Of a DNA stretch of 64,000 nt, positions 17,585 to 27,208 are shown piece by piece (the first letter of the stretch is position 1; the number at the start of each line of letters is the position of its first letter). The notes beneath the pieces are model-generated. The model made no database searches, had not been told where the DNA came from, and worked only from the letters and a program-made list of their open reading frames with translations. The translations under genes were made by a program, and so were the position numbers. This DNA comes from Streptomyces sp. SDr-06 (GTDB taxonomy: Bacteria > Actinomycetota > Actinomycetes > Streptomycetales > Streptomycetaceae), in contig NZ_QOLA01000025.1 of the NCBI RefSeq assembly GCF_003324565.1, positions 39,012-103,011 on the forward strand, written 5' to 3'.

Positions 17585-18393
17585 ACCCCTTTCCCACAGG
17601 GAGCGGCAGCCACGTGATCACCACCCTCCTGCGCCGGCTGCGCCGCGCGGTGCGCCGCCTCGGTGTCGACGTGGTGCGCCACCGCCCCGGCGGCCACGAA
17701 CTGGTCAGGCTGCTCGCCCGGTACGAGATCGACCTCGTCCTCGACGTCGGGGCGCACCGCGGCGACTTCGGCACCCTGCTGCGCGAGGCGGGCTACCGGG
17801 GCCGCATCGTCTCCTTCGAGCCCTTGCGCGAGCCCCGCGCCGAACTGCGCCACCGCGCCGCGCTCGACGACACCTGGAGCGTGCTGCCGTACGCGCTCGG
17901 CGACCGCACCGGCACCGCGCCCCTCAACATCTCCGGCAACGCGGGCCCCGCCAGCTCCTTCCTGCCGATGCTGCCCCGCCACCGCGCGGCGGCCCCGCGC
18001 ACCGCGTACACCGGCGACGTCATCGTGGAGACCCGGCGCCTGGACGAGGTGTGGGAACAGGTCACCGCCCCCGGCGAGCGGGTCTTCCTCGCGCTGGACG
18101 TCCAGGGGTACGAGGCCCAAGTCCTGGACGGGGCGGGGGAGTTGGCGGACGAGATCTGCGGGGTGCGGATCGGGGCGCCGCTGGTGCCGCTCTTCGAGGG
18201 CGGGCGGCTCTTCGACGAGCTGCTCGCGCTGGCCCGGGAGCGGTTGGGGCTGACCCTGATGTCGCTGGAGCCGGGGTTCACCGATCCGCGTGAGGGGCGG
18301 ATGCTTCAGTGTGCGCTGGTGCTGTTGCGCGAGGATGCCGCGGAGCCCCTGGGGGCCTCGGAGCTGGTTCCGGCTCAGGCCGCGCCTGCGTAG
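17581..18393 (+). CDS. FkbM family methyltransferase
   Basis: 270 residues. SAM-binding motif VLDVGAHRGDFG near residues 58-69, then IVSFEPLREPRAEL, and the family's late ALDVQGYEAQVLDG block; this is the FkbM methyltransferase fold. These enzymes O-methylate sugars or polyketides. Coupled by an ATGA overlap to the WecA-like gene, it probably methylates a residue of the same glycan. The C-terminal tail is Ala/Pro-rich. The downstream 321-bp gap holds a dispersed repeat and the dnaK promoter. Confidence 0.87.
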   Translation: MNPFPTGSGSHVITTLLRRLRRAVRRLGVDVVRHRPGGHELVRLLARYEIDLVLDVGAHRGDFGTLLREAGYRGRIVSFEPLREPRAELRHRAALDDTWSVLPYALGDRTGTAPLNISGNAGPASSFLPMLPRHRAAAPRTAYTGDVIVETRRLDEVWEQVTAPGERVFLALDVQGYEAQVLDGAGELADEICGVRIGAPLVPLFEGGRLFDELLALARERLGLTLMSLEPGFTDPREGRMLQCALVLLREDAAEPLGASELVPAQAAPA

Positions 18394-18420
18394 CGAATCG
18401 CGCGATGCGGGGTCGTGAGG

Positions 18421-18592
18421 GGGCCCCGCGCCCCTCAAACCCCCTTCGATCTGCGGACCGTGCCCGCTTCTCGCGCAGTTCCCCGCGCCCCTTGGCGGCA
18501 TCGTGCTGGCCCGCATGGGCAACTTCAGCCCGTCCGGCGTTTGAGGACGAGCGCCCTTGAGGCGCGATACGGGGTCTGGGGCGGAGCCCCAG
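18421..18592. repeat. Dispersed composite intergenic repeat, site 2
   Basis: Single composite copy: CGCGCAGTTCCCCGCGCCCC at 18472, GTGCTGGCCCGCATGGGCA, TTCAGCCCGTCCGGCGTTTG / AGGACGAGCGCCCTTGAGGC, then the hairpin CTGGGGC-GGA-GCCCCAG at 18576-18592. It lies between the FkbM gene and dnaK. Confidence 0.9.
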
Positions 18593-18672
18593 CGGGGTGG
18601 GGGCTAAGGGGCGTATAAAAGTTGAGCCTGGGGGGCTCAGCTCTGTTGACCGGGTGGGGTGGATGATGCATC

Positions 18673-18693
18673 CTTGAGTCAGTTCCACTCAAG
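18673..18693. promoter_or_regulatory. HAIR operator (HspR-binding site) of the dnaK operon
   Basis: CTTGAGT-N7-ACTCAAG, a perfect match to the HAIR consensus bound by HspR, ending 21 bp before the dnaK ATG. HspR is encoded as the fourth gene of this operon, so this gives the known negative feedback with DnaK as co-repressor. A GGAGG ribosome site follows at 18703-18707. Confidence 0.95.
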
Positions 18694-18714
18694 TAGTCAG
18701 TTGGAGGAATCGAA

Positions 18715-20579
<1,865 letters not shown>

Positions 20580-20580
<1 letters not shown>

Positions 20581-21215
20581 TGACGGAGGAGACCCCGGGC
20601 TTCGAGGAGAAGCCCGACGTCCCCTCCGGCGCTCAGGAAGACGCCGAGCCGAAGGCCGCCGACTCCTCCGAGGAGGGGAAGGCGGCCCCGGCCGGGGACG
20701 CAGCCAAGGACATCGCTCTGCAGGCTCAGCTGGACCAGGCCCAGACGGCGCTCACCGAGCGCACCACGGACCTCCAGCGCCTCCAGGCCGAGTACCAGAA
20801 CTACCGCCGCCGCGTGGAGCGGGACCGCGTCACGGTCAAGGAGATCGCCGTCGCCGGCCTCCTGACCGAGCTGCTGCCCGTGCTCGACGACATCGGCCGG
20901 GCCCGGGAACACGGCGAGCTGACCGGCGGCTTCAAGTCGGTGGCCGAGTCCCTGGAGACGGTCGCCGCGAAGATGGGCCTGCAGCAGTTCGGCAAGGAGG
21001 GCGAGCCCTTCGACCCGACGGTCCACGAGGCCCTGATGCACAGCTACGCGCCGGACGTCACCGAGACGACCTGTGTAGCGATCCTGCAGCCGGGTTACAA
21101 GATCGGCGAGCGTACGATCCGCCCCGCGCGGGTCGCGGTGGCCGAGCCCCAGCCGGGCGCGGCCAAGGAAGAGAAGTCGAGCGACGAGGAGAGCGGTGGC
21201 CCCGACAAGGGCTGA
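20580..21215 (+). CDS. grpE: Nucleotide exchange factor GrpE
   Basis: 211 residues. An acidic, disordered N terminus (~1-50), a long coiled coil (QAQLDQAQTALTERTTDLQR, then LQAEYQNYRRRVERDR), and the conserved head (FGKEGEPFDPTVHEALM). It releases ADP from DnaK. ATG overlaps the dnaK stop by one base, indicating coupled translation. The C-terminal tail is Glu/Ser-rich, usual in Streptomyces. Confidence 0.98.
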
Positions 21216-21260
21216 CGCAGCGGTCATTGAAGAAGTGATCGTCCGGAAGGAGGGACGTCG

Positions 21261-22442
21261 ATGAACACGAAGGACTTCGTCGAGAAGGACTACTACAAGG
21301 TTCTCGGCGTCCCCAAGGACGCCACCGACGCGGAGATCAAGAAGGCGTACCGCAAGCTGGCGCGGGAGAACCACCCCGACGCCAACAAGGGCGACGCCAA
21401 GGCGGAGGAGCGCTTCAAGGAGATCTCCGAGGCCAATGACATCCTCGGCGACCCCAAGAAGCGCAAGGAGTACGACGAGGCGCGCGCCCTGTTCGGCAGC
21501 GGCGGCTTCCGGGCCGGTCCGGGTGCCGGGGGCGGCAGCTTCAACTTCGACCTGGGCGACCTGTTCGGCGGGCAGCAGCCCGGCGGCGCGGGAGCCGGCG
21601 GTTTCGGGGGCGGCCTCGGGGACGTGTTCGGCGGCCTGTTCAACCGGGGCGGCGCGGGCGCGGGCACGCGCACCCAGCCGCGCCGGGGGCAGGACCTGGA
21701 GTCCGAGGTGACGCTCAGCTTCACCGAGGCGGTCGACGGGGCCACCGTCCCGATCCGGCTGTCCAGCCAGTCCCCCTGCAAGGCCTGTTCGGGCACCGGC
21801 GACAAGAACGGCACGCCCCGGGTGTGCCCGACCTGCGTCGGCACCGGCCAGGTCTCGCGCGGCTCGGGCGGCGGCTTCTCGCTGACCGACCCGTGCGTGG
21901 ACTGCAAGGGCCGCGGCCTGATCGCCGAGAACCCGTGCGACATCTGCAAGGGCAGCGGGCGGGCCCGCTCCTCGCGCACCATGCAGGTCCGCATCCCGGC
22001 CGGGGTCAGCAACAACCAGCGCATCCGGCTTCGCGGCAAGGGCGCTCCCGGTGAACGGGGCGGCCCCGCGGGCGACTTGTACGTGGTCGTCCACGTGGAC
22101 ACGCACCCGGTCTTCGGCCGCAAGGACGACAACCTCACCGTCACGGTGCCGGTCACCTTCGCGGAGGCCGCGCTCGGCGCCGAGGTCAAGGTGCCCACGC
22201 TCAGCGGTCCACCGGTCACCCTGAAACTGCCCGCGGGCACCCCCAACGGCCGTACGATGCGGGCCCGGGGCAAGGGCGCGGTCCGCAAGGACGGCACCCG
22301 GGGCGACCTGCTCGTCACGGTCGAGGTGACCGTGCCGAAGGAGCTGGACGACAAGGCCCGCGAGGCCTTGGAGACCTTCCGTGAGGCGACCGCGGGCGAG
22401 GACCCGCGGGCAGAGCTGTTCCAGGCCGCGAAGGGAGCATGA
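21261..22442 (+). CDS. dnaJ: Chaperone protein DnaJ
   Basis: 393 residues. J domain at the N terminus with the HPD tripeptide (ENHPDANKGD), a Gly/Phe-rich linker (~80-150), four CxxCxGxG zinc-finger repeats (CKACSGTG, CPTCVGTG, CVDCKGRG, CDICKGSG), and C-terminal substrate domains. It stimulates DnaK ATPase and delivers substrates. GGAGGGACG lies directly upstream. hspR begins 2 bp after the stop. Confidence 0.98.
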   Translation: MNTKDFVEKDYYKVLGVPKDATDAEIKKAYRKLARENHPDANKGDAKAEERFKEISEANDILGDPKKRKEYDEARALFGSGGFRAGPGAGGGSFNFDLGDLFGGQQPGGAGAGGFGGGLGDVFGGLFNRGGAGAGTRTQPRRGQDLESEVTLSFTEAVDGATVPIRLSSQSPCKACSGTGDKNGTPRVCPTCVGTGQVSRGSGGGFSLTDPCVDCKGRGLIAENPCDICKGSGRARSSRTMQVRIPAGVSNNQRIRLRGKGAPGERGGPAGDLYVVVHVDTHPVFGRKDDNLTVTVPVTFAEAALGAEVKVPTLSGPPVTLKLPAGTPNGRTMRARGKGAVRKDGTRGDLLVTVEVTVPKELDDKAREALETFREATAGEDPRAELFQAAKGA

Positions 22443-22443
22443 G

Positions 22444-22911
22444 ATGGACCCCCGCCAGCGTCGGCAGCCCCCGTTCGGGGGCCGGGCGTACGAGTTGACC
22501 GACGAGACGCCGGTGTACGTCATCTCGGTGGCGGCCCAGCTCTCCGGTCTGCATCCGCAGACCCTGCGCCAGTACGACCGCCTCGGCCTGGTCTCGCCCG
22601 ACCGCACGGCCGGGCGCGGCCGGCGGTACTCGGCCCGCGACATCGAACTGCTGCGTACGGTGCAGCAGTTGTCACAGAACGAGGGCATCAACCTGGCGGG
22701 CATCAAGCGCATCATCGAGCTGGAGAACCAGGTCGCCGCGCTCCAGGCCCGGGTCGCCGAGCTGTCCTCGGCGGTCGAGGGCGCGGCCGTCGCCATGCGG
22801 CAGCGCGAGGCCCAGGTGCACGCCTCCTACCGCCGGGACCTGGTCCCGTACCAGGACGTGCAGCAGGCCGGCGCGCTGGTCGTCTGGCGGCCCAAGAGAC
22901 CGTCGGAGTAA
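22444..22911 (+). CDS. hspR: Heat-shock repressor HspR (MerR family)
   Basis: 155 residues. MerR-type winged helix: VYVISVAAQLSGLHPQTLRQ, YDRLGLVSPDRTAGRGRRYS, and DIELLRTVQQL; then a coiled coil (ELENQVAALQARVAELSSAV) and a hydrophilic tail. It represses the dnaK operon and clpB by binding HAIR sites, both present in this window (18673, 27209). It is the last gene of its own regulated operon. Confidence 0.98.
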   Translation: MDPRQRRQPPFGGRAYELTDETPVYVISVAAQLSGLHPQTLRQYDRLGLVSPDRTAGRGRRYSARDIELLRTVQQLSQNEGINLAGIKRIIELENQVAALQARVAELSSAVEGAAVAMRQREAQVHASYRRDLVPYQDVQQAGALVVWRPKRPSE

Positions 22912-22943
22912 GGCGGTTGGCCCCGGCCCCCGTACGCGCGCGA

Positions 22944-22980
22944 GAAGGCCCGCCGTCCCCTTCCGGGGCGGCGGGCCTTC
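22944..22980 (+). terminator. Hairpin terminator of the dnaK operon
   Basis: GAAGGCCCGCCG-T-CCCC / GGGG-CGGCGGGCCTTC with a 4-base loop and a one-base bulge, 33 bp past the hspR stop. Confidence 0.82.
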
Positions 22981-23061
22981 GCGCGCCCGGTGATCTCCGT
23001 GAAGCGGGGTCCCGATGGGGATATGGTCATCGGGCTCGGTCGCAGGGAGGCGGGGGAGAGG

Positions 23062-24036
23062 ATGTCTGAGCAGGTGGCGCATCCGCACGGCGCGGACCGG
23101 CTGTGTCCGGCCGGGGAACGGGCGTACGCGGACGCGCTGCGGGCCGGGCGCATCGCGCGGGAGGCCGCGGGCGACGCCACCTGCCTGATCGACCTGGGGC
23201 TGCTGCACCCGGACCCGGGCGCCCTCCAGTGGCTGCTTCCGACCTCGCCCCAGACGGTGATGGCGCGGCTGCTGCGCGGCATCCACGAGGACATCGCGGC
23301 GAGCCAGGCCCGGACGGGCGTGGTGGCGGCGGCGTTCGAGCGCTTCGCCGCGCTGGACGCGCCCGCGTCGGCCGGCACCGAGGCCATCCGCGTCCTGGAC
23401 GGCATCCCCCGCATCAACGCGGCCATCGACGACGCCATCGCCGGCTGCGCCACCGAGGCGCTCACCATCCAGCCGCGCGGCATCCGCCCCGAGCACATCC
23501 TGTCGCAGGCGCTGCCGCGGGCCCTGGACATGGTGGGACGCGGGGTGCGGATGCGCACCCTGTACACGCACGTCGCCCGCTACGGCACCGGCCTCACCGA
23601 CTACCTCCGGCAACTGGAGGGCCACGCGGTCGAGGTGCGCACCCTGGACGAGGTCACCGACCGGCTGCTCCTGTTCGACCGTACGGTGGCGATCATCCCG
23701 GCCGCCGCGGACGACAGCAGCGCCCTTGAGCTGCGGCACCCGGCGCTGGTGGAGTACCTGGCCACCGTCTTCGAGCGGCTGTGGCGGCTCGCGGTGCCGA
23801 TGAACGAGTCGGTGCCGGCCGCCACCGACATCGAGGGCGTCACGCATCGCGAGCGGGTCATCGCGGCGCTGCTCGCGGAGGGCCACCAGGACGCGGTGAT
23901 AGCCCAGCGGCTCGGCATCAGCGTGCGCACCTGCCGCCACCACATCAGCCGCCTCGCCGACGTGCTGGGCAGTTCGAGCCGCACCCAACTCGGCGTGCGC
24001 ATCGCGCAGTCGGGCCTGGACGCGCACCCCCGGTAG
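23062..24036 (+). CDS. LuxR-type regulator (paralogue 1 of 3)
   Basis: 324 residues from the ATG at 23062 (GGGGGAGAG just upstream; the frame is open to 22990). The C-terminal ~65 residues are a LuxR/GerE helix-turn-helix: THRERVIAALLAEGHQDAVI, then AQRLGISVRTCRHHISRLA. The N-terminal part (about 15-65) is an alpha-helical segment shared with paralogue 3. The middle (about 100-245) has the LRTLYTHVARYG / VEVRTLDEV / DRTVAIIP pattern seen in a large Streptomyces family of TrmB/PLD-like sensory modules. Targets and ligand are unknown. It stands next to two paralogues and a small peptide gene, so local regulation is likely. Confidence 0.8.
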   Translation: MSEQVAHPHGADRLCPAGERAYADALRAGRIAREAAGDATCLIDLGLLHPDPGALQWLLPTSPQTVMARLLRGIHEDIAASQARTGVVAAAFERFAALDAPASAGTEAIRVLDGIPRINAAIDDAIAGCATEALTIQPRGIRPEHILSQALPRALDMVGRGVRMRTLYTHVARYGTGLTDYLRQLEGHAVEVRTLDEVTDRLLLFDRTVAIIPAAADDSSALELRHPALVEYLATVFERLWRLAVPMNESVPAATDIEGVTHRERVIAALLAEGHQDAVIAQRLGISVRTCRHHISRLADVLGSSSRTQLGVRIAQSGLDAHPR

Positions 24037-24150
24037 TCCGGGGCGGGCTCGACATCGGGACATGTCAAGCTTTAATCCACCTCCAGTTGATGCAGTGCAG
24101 CAACATGATGGTGGTGGCCCGGCGGCTCCGGATGCATCGTGGTGTTCAGT

Positions 24151-24999
24151 ATGAGCAGCTCACCTCACGGGGACGCGGGGCCGGGAAGCGGCGAGGTGGA
24201 CGCCGCGGCCGTGGCTCTGCTCGTGCGCGGCATCCACGACGGCCTCGCCGAGGCGGAGCGCCGCGCGGGCGCGGTCGCGGAGGCCTTCGAGCGGTACGCG
24301 TCGATCGGCCTGCCCGCCGCCGAGCCCTGCGCGGCCGTCCGGGTCCTGGACGGCTTCGAGCGGATCGACGCGGCCATCGCCCGGGCGTCGGCCCTGTGCA
24401 GCACCGAGATGCTGACCGTGCAGCCCAACGGGATCCGCTCGCCCAGCATCCTGGCGCACGCCTCGACGCGCGACCCGGCGCTGGTGGCCCGCGGTGCCCG
24501 GATGCGCACCCTGTACACGCACGTGGCCCGCTACGGGCACGCCCTGAACGCCTATCTGGAGCGGCTGGGCGACGGCGCCGAGGTGCGCACCCTGGACGAG
24601 GTCCCCGACCGCATGATGATCTTCGACCGGGCGGTGGCGTTCCTGCCCGCCAACCCCGAGCGCACCAGCGCCCTCGAACTGCGCCAACCCGCCCTCGTCG
24701 GCCATCTGGTGACCGTCTTCGAGTCGCTGTGGAGCCGGGCCGTCCCGCTCGCCGATCCGGTGCCGGCGGCGACCGGCATCAGCGGCATCACCCACCGCGA
24801 GCGGGTCATCGCGGCACTGCTCGCCGAGGGCCACCAGGACGCGGTCGTCGCCCAGCGGCTCGGCATCAGCGTGCGCACCTGCCGCCATCACATCGGCCGT
24901 CTCGCCGAGGCGCTCGGCAGCTCCAGCAGGGCCCAGCTCGGCGTGCGCATCGCCCGGGCCGGGCTCGGCGGTCCCCCGCACCCCGGCGCCCCGCGGTGA
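24151..24999 (+). CDS. LuxR-type regulator lacking the N-terminal segment (paralogue 2 of 3)
   Basis: 282 residues from ATG 24151 (GTG 24139 or 24142 would add up to four residues). It is very close to paralogue 1 in the middle and C-terminal HTH: MRTLYTHVARYG, EVRTLDEV, and RERVIAALLAEGHQDAV are shared almost exactly. It lacks the first ~50 residues (the ALR-G-I-R ... CLIDLGLLHPDP block) of the other two. It therefore looks like a recent tandem duplicate with a different N terminus. A motif CAGCAACATGATG at 24098-24110 resembles one upstream of the peptide gene. Confidence 0.78.
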   Translation: MSSSPHGDAGPGSGEVDAAAVALLVRGIHDGLAEAERRAGAVAEAFERYASIGLPAAEPCAAVRVLDGFERIDAAIARASALCSTEMLTVQPNGIRSPSILAHASTRDPALVARGARMRTLYTHVARYGHALNAYLERLGDGAEVRTLDEVPDRMMIFDRAVAFLPANPERTSALELRQPALVGHLVTVFESLWSRAVPLADPVPAATGISGITHRERVIAALLAEGHQDAVVAQRLGISVRTCRHHIGRLAEALGSSSRAQLGVRIARAGLGGPPHPGAPR

Positions 25000-25004
25000 C
25001 GGCC

Positions 25005-25982
25005 TCAGGCGTCCTGGTCGAGGATGCCGGACTGCGCGATGAGGAAGCCGAGTTGGGCCCGGCTGCCGCTGCCGAGGGCGGCCGCCAGCTTGGCGATGTG
25101 CGCGCGGCAGGTGCGTACGTTCATGCCGAGGCGGCGGGCGATGGCCTCGTCCACGTGGCCCTCCACCAGGAGCTTGGCGATGGAGCGCTGGACGCCGGTG
25201 ATGCCGGCCGTCTCCAGGTGGTAGGGCACCTCGTCGTCCCAGGGGACGGCGTACTGCCAGAACTGGTCGAAGACACCCACCAGGTACTGCACGAGCCCCT
25301 CGTGGCGCAGTTCCAGGGCGACTTGGCGGTCGCTGCGCGCGGGGATGAAGGCGATCTTGCGGTCCATGATGATGAGGCGGTCGATGATCTCCTCCAGGGT
25401 CCGCACCTCCAGACCGTACGGCGCGATCCGCTCCACGTAGCCGATGGTGGCGGAGTGGTGGCGGGCGGTGTGCTGGTAGAGGGTGCGCATCTCGACGCCG
25501 CGGGCGATCAGCGGCTCGATGCGGCGCAGTCCCGCCTCGAAGCTCTCGGGCCTGCGCCCGCTGCCGGGCTGGATGACGAGCAGTTCCTCGGTGCACTCGT
25601 TGATGACGCGGTCGAGCGTCGCGTTGATGAGCTCCAGGCCTTCGAGGACGGTGATCGCGTGCGTGCCGGTGGTCGCGGGGGTGGCGATCGACATGAACGG
25701 CTCGAAGGTGTCGGCGAGGGCGACCGAGAGGTTTCTGCGTTCCTGGATCTCGCGTTCCAGCGGCTGGGTCAGCAGGTTGAGCACCACCGTGGGCGGAACC
25801 GGGCGCAGCAGCTGGGCGTCGTCGGGATCGGGGCGCAGCAGGGTGAGGTCGACCAGGCACGGGGCGGCGTCGGCCTCTGAGCGGGTAATCCCGCCTGTAC
25901 GCAGGGCAAGGGCGTACAGAGCCGTTCCTGTCTCGCACAGATCAACCGGGCCGTGATCGTGTCCTATATGCCCCTGTTTCAA
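25005..25982 (-). CDS. LuxR-type regulator (paralogue 3 of 3), divergent from the peptide gene
   Basis: 325 residues from the TTG at 25982, preceded by GAGGGGGG. No ATG or GTG is available near the conserved N terminus, and the frame stays open to 26135 without convincing start signals. Same architecture as paralogue 1: N-terminal ALYALALRTGGITR ... CLVDLTLLRPDPDD, middle MRTLYQHTARHHS / EVRTLEEI / DRKIAFIPAR, and HTH at the end (AIARRLGMNVRTCRAHIAKL). It is more divergent than paralogues 1 and 2 are from each other. Its promoter region (25983-26113) is shared with the peptide gene, making it the best candidate for that gene's regulator. Confidence 0.78.
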   Translation of the reverse strand: MKQGHIGHDHGPVDLCETGTALYALALRTGGITRSEADAAPCLVDLTLLRPDPDDAQLLRPVPPTVVLNLLTQPLEREIQERRNLSVALADTFEPFMSIATPATTGTHAITVLEGLELINATLDRVINECTEELLVIQPGSGRRPESFEAGLRRIEPLIARGVEMRTLYQHTARHHSATIGYVERIAPYGLEVRTLEEIIDRLIIMDRKIAFIPARSDRQVALELRHEGLVQYLVGVFDQFWQYAVPWDDEVPYHLETAGITGVQRSIAKLLVEGHVDEAIARRLGMNVRTCRAHIAKLAAALGSGSRAQLGFLIAQSGILDQDA

Positions 25983-26113
25983 CCTAGTTGCACCCCCCTC
26001 ATCCTTTTGAATTACAGGAACATGATGCCTGGCTGCGCTGGTGCAAGTGGCCGGAGTGGGCCATCGTCGTATCCGCGGGGGGAGGTAATGATCAAAAGAG
26101 GTGGAGATCGGCC

Positions 26114-26326
26114 ATGAGCAGGATGGTTCGAGCACTAAGCACGACAGCCGTTGTGGCGGCTGCTCTCTGCGCTCTCTCGGCGCCTTGGGACCCCACTTGG
26201 GAGACCCACCCCGCGAACTCCGGATCAGCGACCGCCCTGGACGTCACCTGGGAGATCGCGCCGAGGACCGTGGCGATGGGCGCGGACCTCACCTGGGAGT
26301 CCGCTCCTGCGGGTGCTGTCGCATGA
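26114..26326 (+). CDS. Putative exported peptide with three D-x-T-W-E-x-x-P repeats
   Basis: 70 residues. Residues 1-23 look like a Sec signal peptide: basic start (MSRMVR), hydrophobic core (TTAVVAAALCAL) and A-x-x-L-S-A before a likely cleavage at 23/24. The mature part has three copies of D-x-T-W-E-x-x-P: DPTWETHP (26-33), DVTWEIAP (43-50), DLTWESAP (58-65), spaced 17 and 15. GGTGGAG lies 9 bases before the ATG. The stop overlaps the next start (ATGA). I do not recognise the family. Repeated cores behind a leader could mean a processed signalling peptide, a RiPP-like precursor or a small secreted effector; none is shown. Confidence 0.72.
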   Translation: MSRMVRALSTTAVVAAALCALSAPWDPTWETHPANSGSATALDVTWEIAPRTVAMGADLTWESAPAGAVA

Positions 26327-26655
26327 GCTTTCCGCCCGACGACCGCACCTTCCGGCGCGAAATGGCCACGGCCTACCGCTCGGGGTGGCATTTCATCGAC
26401 CTCGCCACGGCAGTTCCGCATCGTGGCGATTCGTTGACGGTCACCCTGCTCGGTGAGCCGATCCTGATCGCCCGTGAGGACGACGAGGACGTCCGTGCCT
26501 ACCGGTGCCTGCGCCGGCCGCGCGGGGCACCGCAGCCCATCCGCTGCGTGGTCCGGTACGGCATGGTCTTCGTGAACCTCGACCAACGTGACCACCAGCT
26601 TTTCGAGTCGGAGGCCCAACCCGATTCATCCACCGCCACCCCCCGCAGTGCCTGA
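26323..26655 (+). CDS. Rieske-like small protein lacking the [2Fe-2S] ligands
   Basis: 110 residues. Residues 10-60 align by eye with the start of aromatic-ring-hydroxylase alpha subunits (R-S-G-W-H-F-I-D-L-A then VPHRGDSLTVTLLGEPILIA and EDVRAY), and 78-87 with the strand after the Rieske centre (RYGMVFVNLD). Between them, the C-x-H ... C-x-x-H motifs are not intact: the segment reads RCLRRPRGAPQPIRCVV, with only C62 and C75 and no histidine ligands. It is about a quarter of an oxygenase and has no catalytic domain. ATGA-coupled to the TWE-repeat peptide, it is probably that peptide's partner; its role is unknown. Confidence 0.65.
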   Translation: MSFPPDDRTFRREMATAYRSGWHFIDLATAVPHRGDSLTVTLLGEPILIAREDDEDVRAYRCLRRPRGAPQPIRCVVRYGMVFVNLDQRDHQLFESEAQPDSSTATPRSA

Positions 26656-26697
26656 CGCGATCCCCCGTCGTTGTACATCGCGCAGGCGCTTCCCCCA

Positions 26698-26741
26698 CAC
26701 AGCGGCGCCATCGTGGACCTGAACACGGTGGCGCCGCTGTG
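26698..26741. terminator. Hairpin between Rieske-like gene and PPOX gene
   Basis: CACAGCGGCGCCA and its exact complement flank an 18-base loop, between the converging genes ending at 26655 (+) and 26757 (-). It probably serves both directions. Confidence 0.7.
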
Positions 26742-26756
26742 CTGTCCGGGTACGGA

Positions 26757-27170
26757 TCAGGTGTTGCCCATCGCCCTGGTCAGCCTGATCTCGATGAGTA
26801 CCCGGTCCGGGTTCGGGGCCGGGGTCCGCTGGTAGCGCTCCGCGTAGCGCTCCACCGCGTCCGCGATCAGCTCGGGCTCCGTGCGCACCACCGCACGCCC
26901 CTCCAGCGTCGCCCAGCGCCTGCCCTCCAGCTGGCAGACCGCGACCCGCGCGCCCGCCGGGTCCGCCGCGACCGCGGCCACAATGTTGGCGACTTTTCGG
27001 CTCCTGCGGTTGCAGATGACGCGGGCGAGCCCCGCCTCCGGGTCGTACGTCACCCCCACCGGCGCCACGTGCGGCGAGCCGTCCGGCCGGGGCGTGGTCA
27101 AGGTGCAGAGGTGGCGCTCCCGCCAGAAGCTGAGATAGGCGCTGTCGGGATGGTGTACGTCGGTGGCCAT
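26757..27170 (-). CDS. PPOX-class split-barrel protein, probably F420-dependent
   Basis: 137 residues. Pyridoxamine-5'-phosphate-oxidase-like split barrel: LCTLTTPRPDGSPHVAPVGV, RSRKVANI, GRRWATLEGRAVV. Short members of this family in actinomycetes commonly bind coenzyme F420 rather than FMN and reduce unknown substrates. No residue seen here decides between FMN and F420. It diverges from clpB; the HAIR element at 27209 lies between the two starts. Confidence 0.8.
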   Translation of the reverse strand: MATDVHHPDSAYLSFWRERHLCTLTTPRPDGSPHVAPVGVTYDPEAGLARVICNRRSRKVANIVAAVAADPAGARVAVCQLEGRRWATLEGRAVVRTEPELIADAVERYAERYQRTPAPNPDRVLIEIRLTRAMGNT

Positions 27171-27208
27171 GGTCCGGAAATCTAGCGGCCGTCTTTCCTT
27201 CGGCTCAC

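Noticed and set aside
15664..18393. Part of an antibiotic or exopolysaccharide biosynthetic cluster
   Set aside because: Only three genes, bounded by a core Fe-S oxidoreductase and the dnaK operon, with no further biosynthetic enzymes.
18612..18620. TATAAAAG as a promoter element for dnaK
   Set aside because: It lies about 95 bp before the start and well away from the HAIR operator; no supporting -35 spacing is visible.
25988..26046. TTGCACC ... GGTGCAA inverted repeat in the peptide/regulator gap
   Set aside because: The 7-base arms are 45 bases apart; this is too weak and too widely spaced to call an operator.
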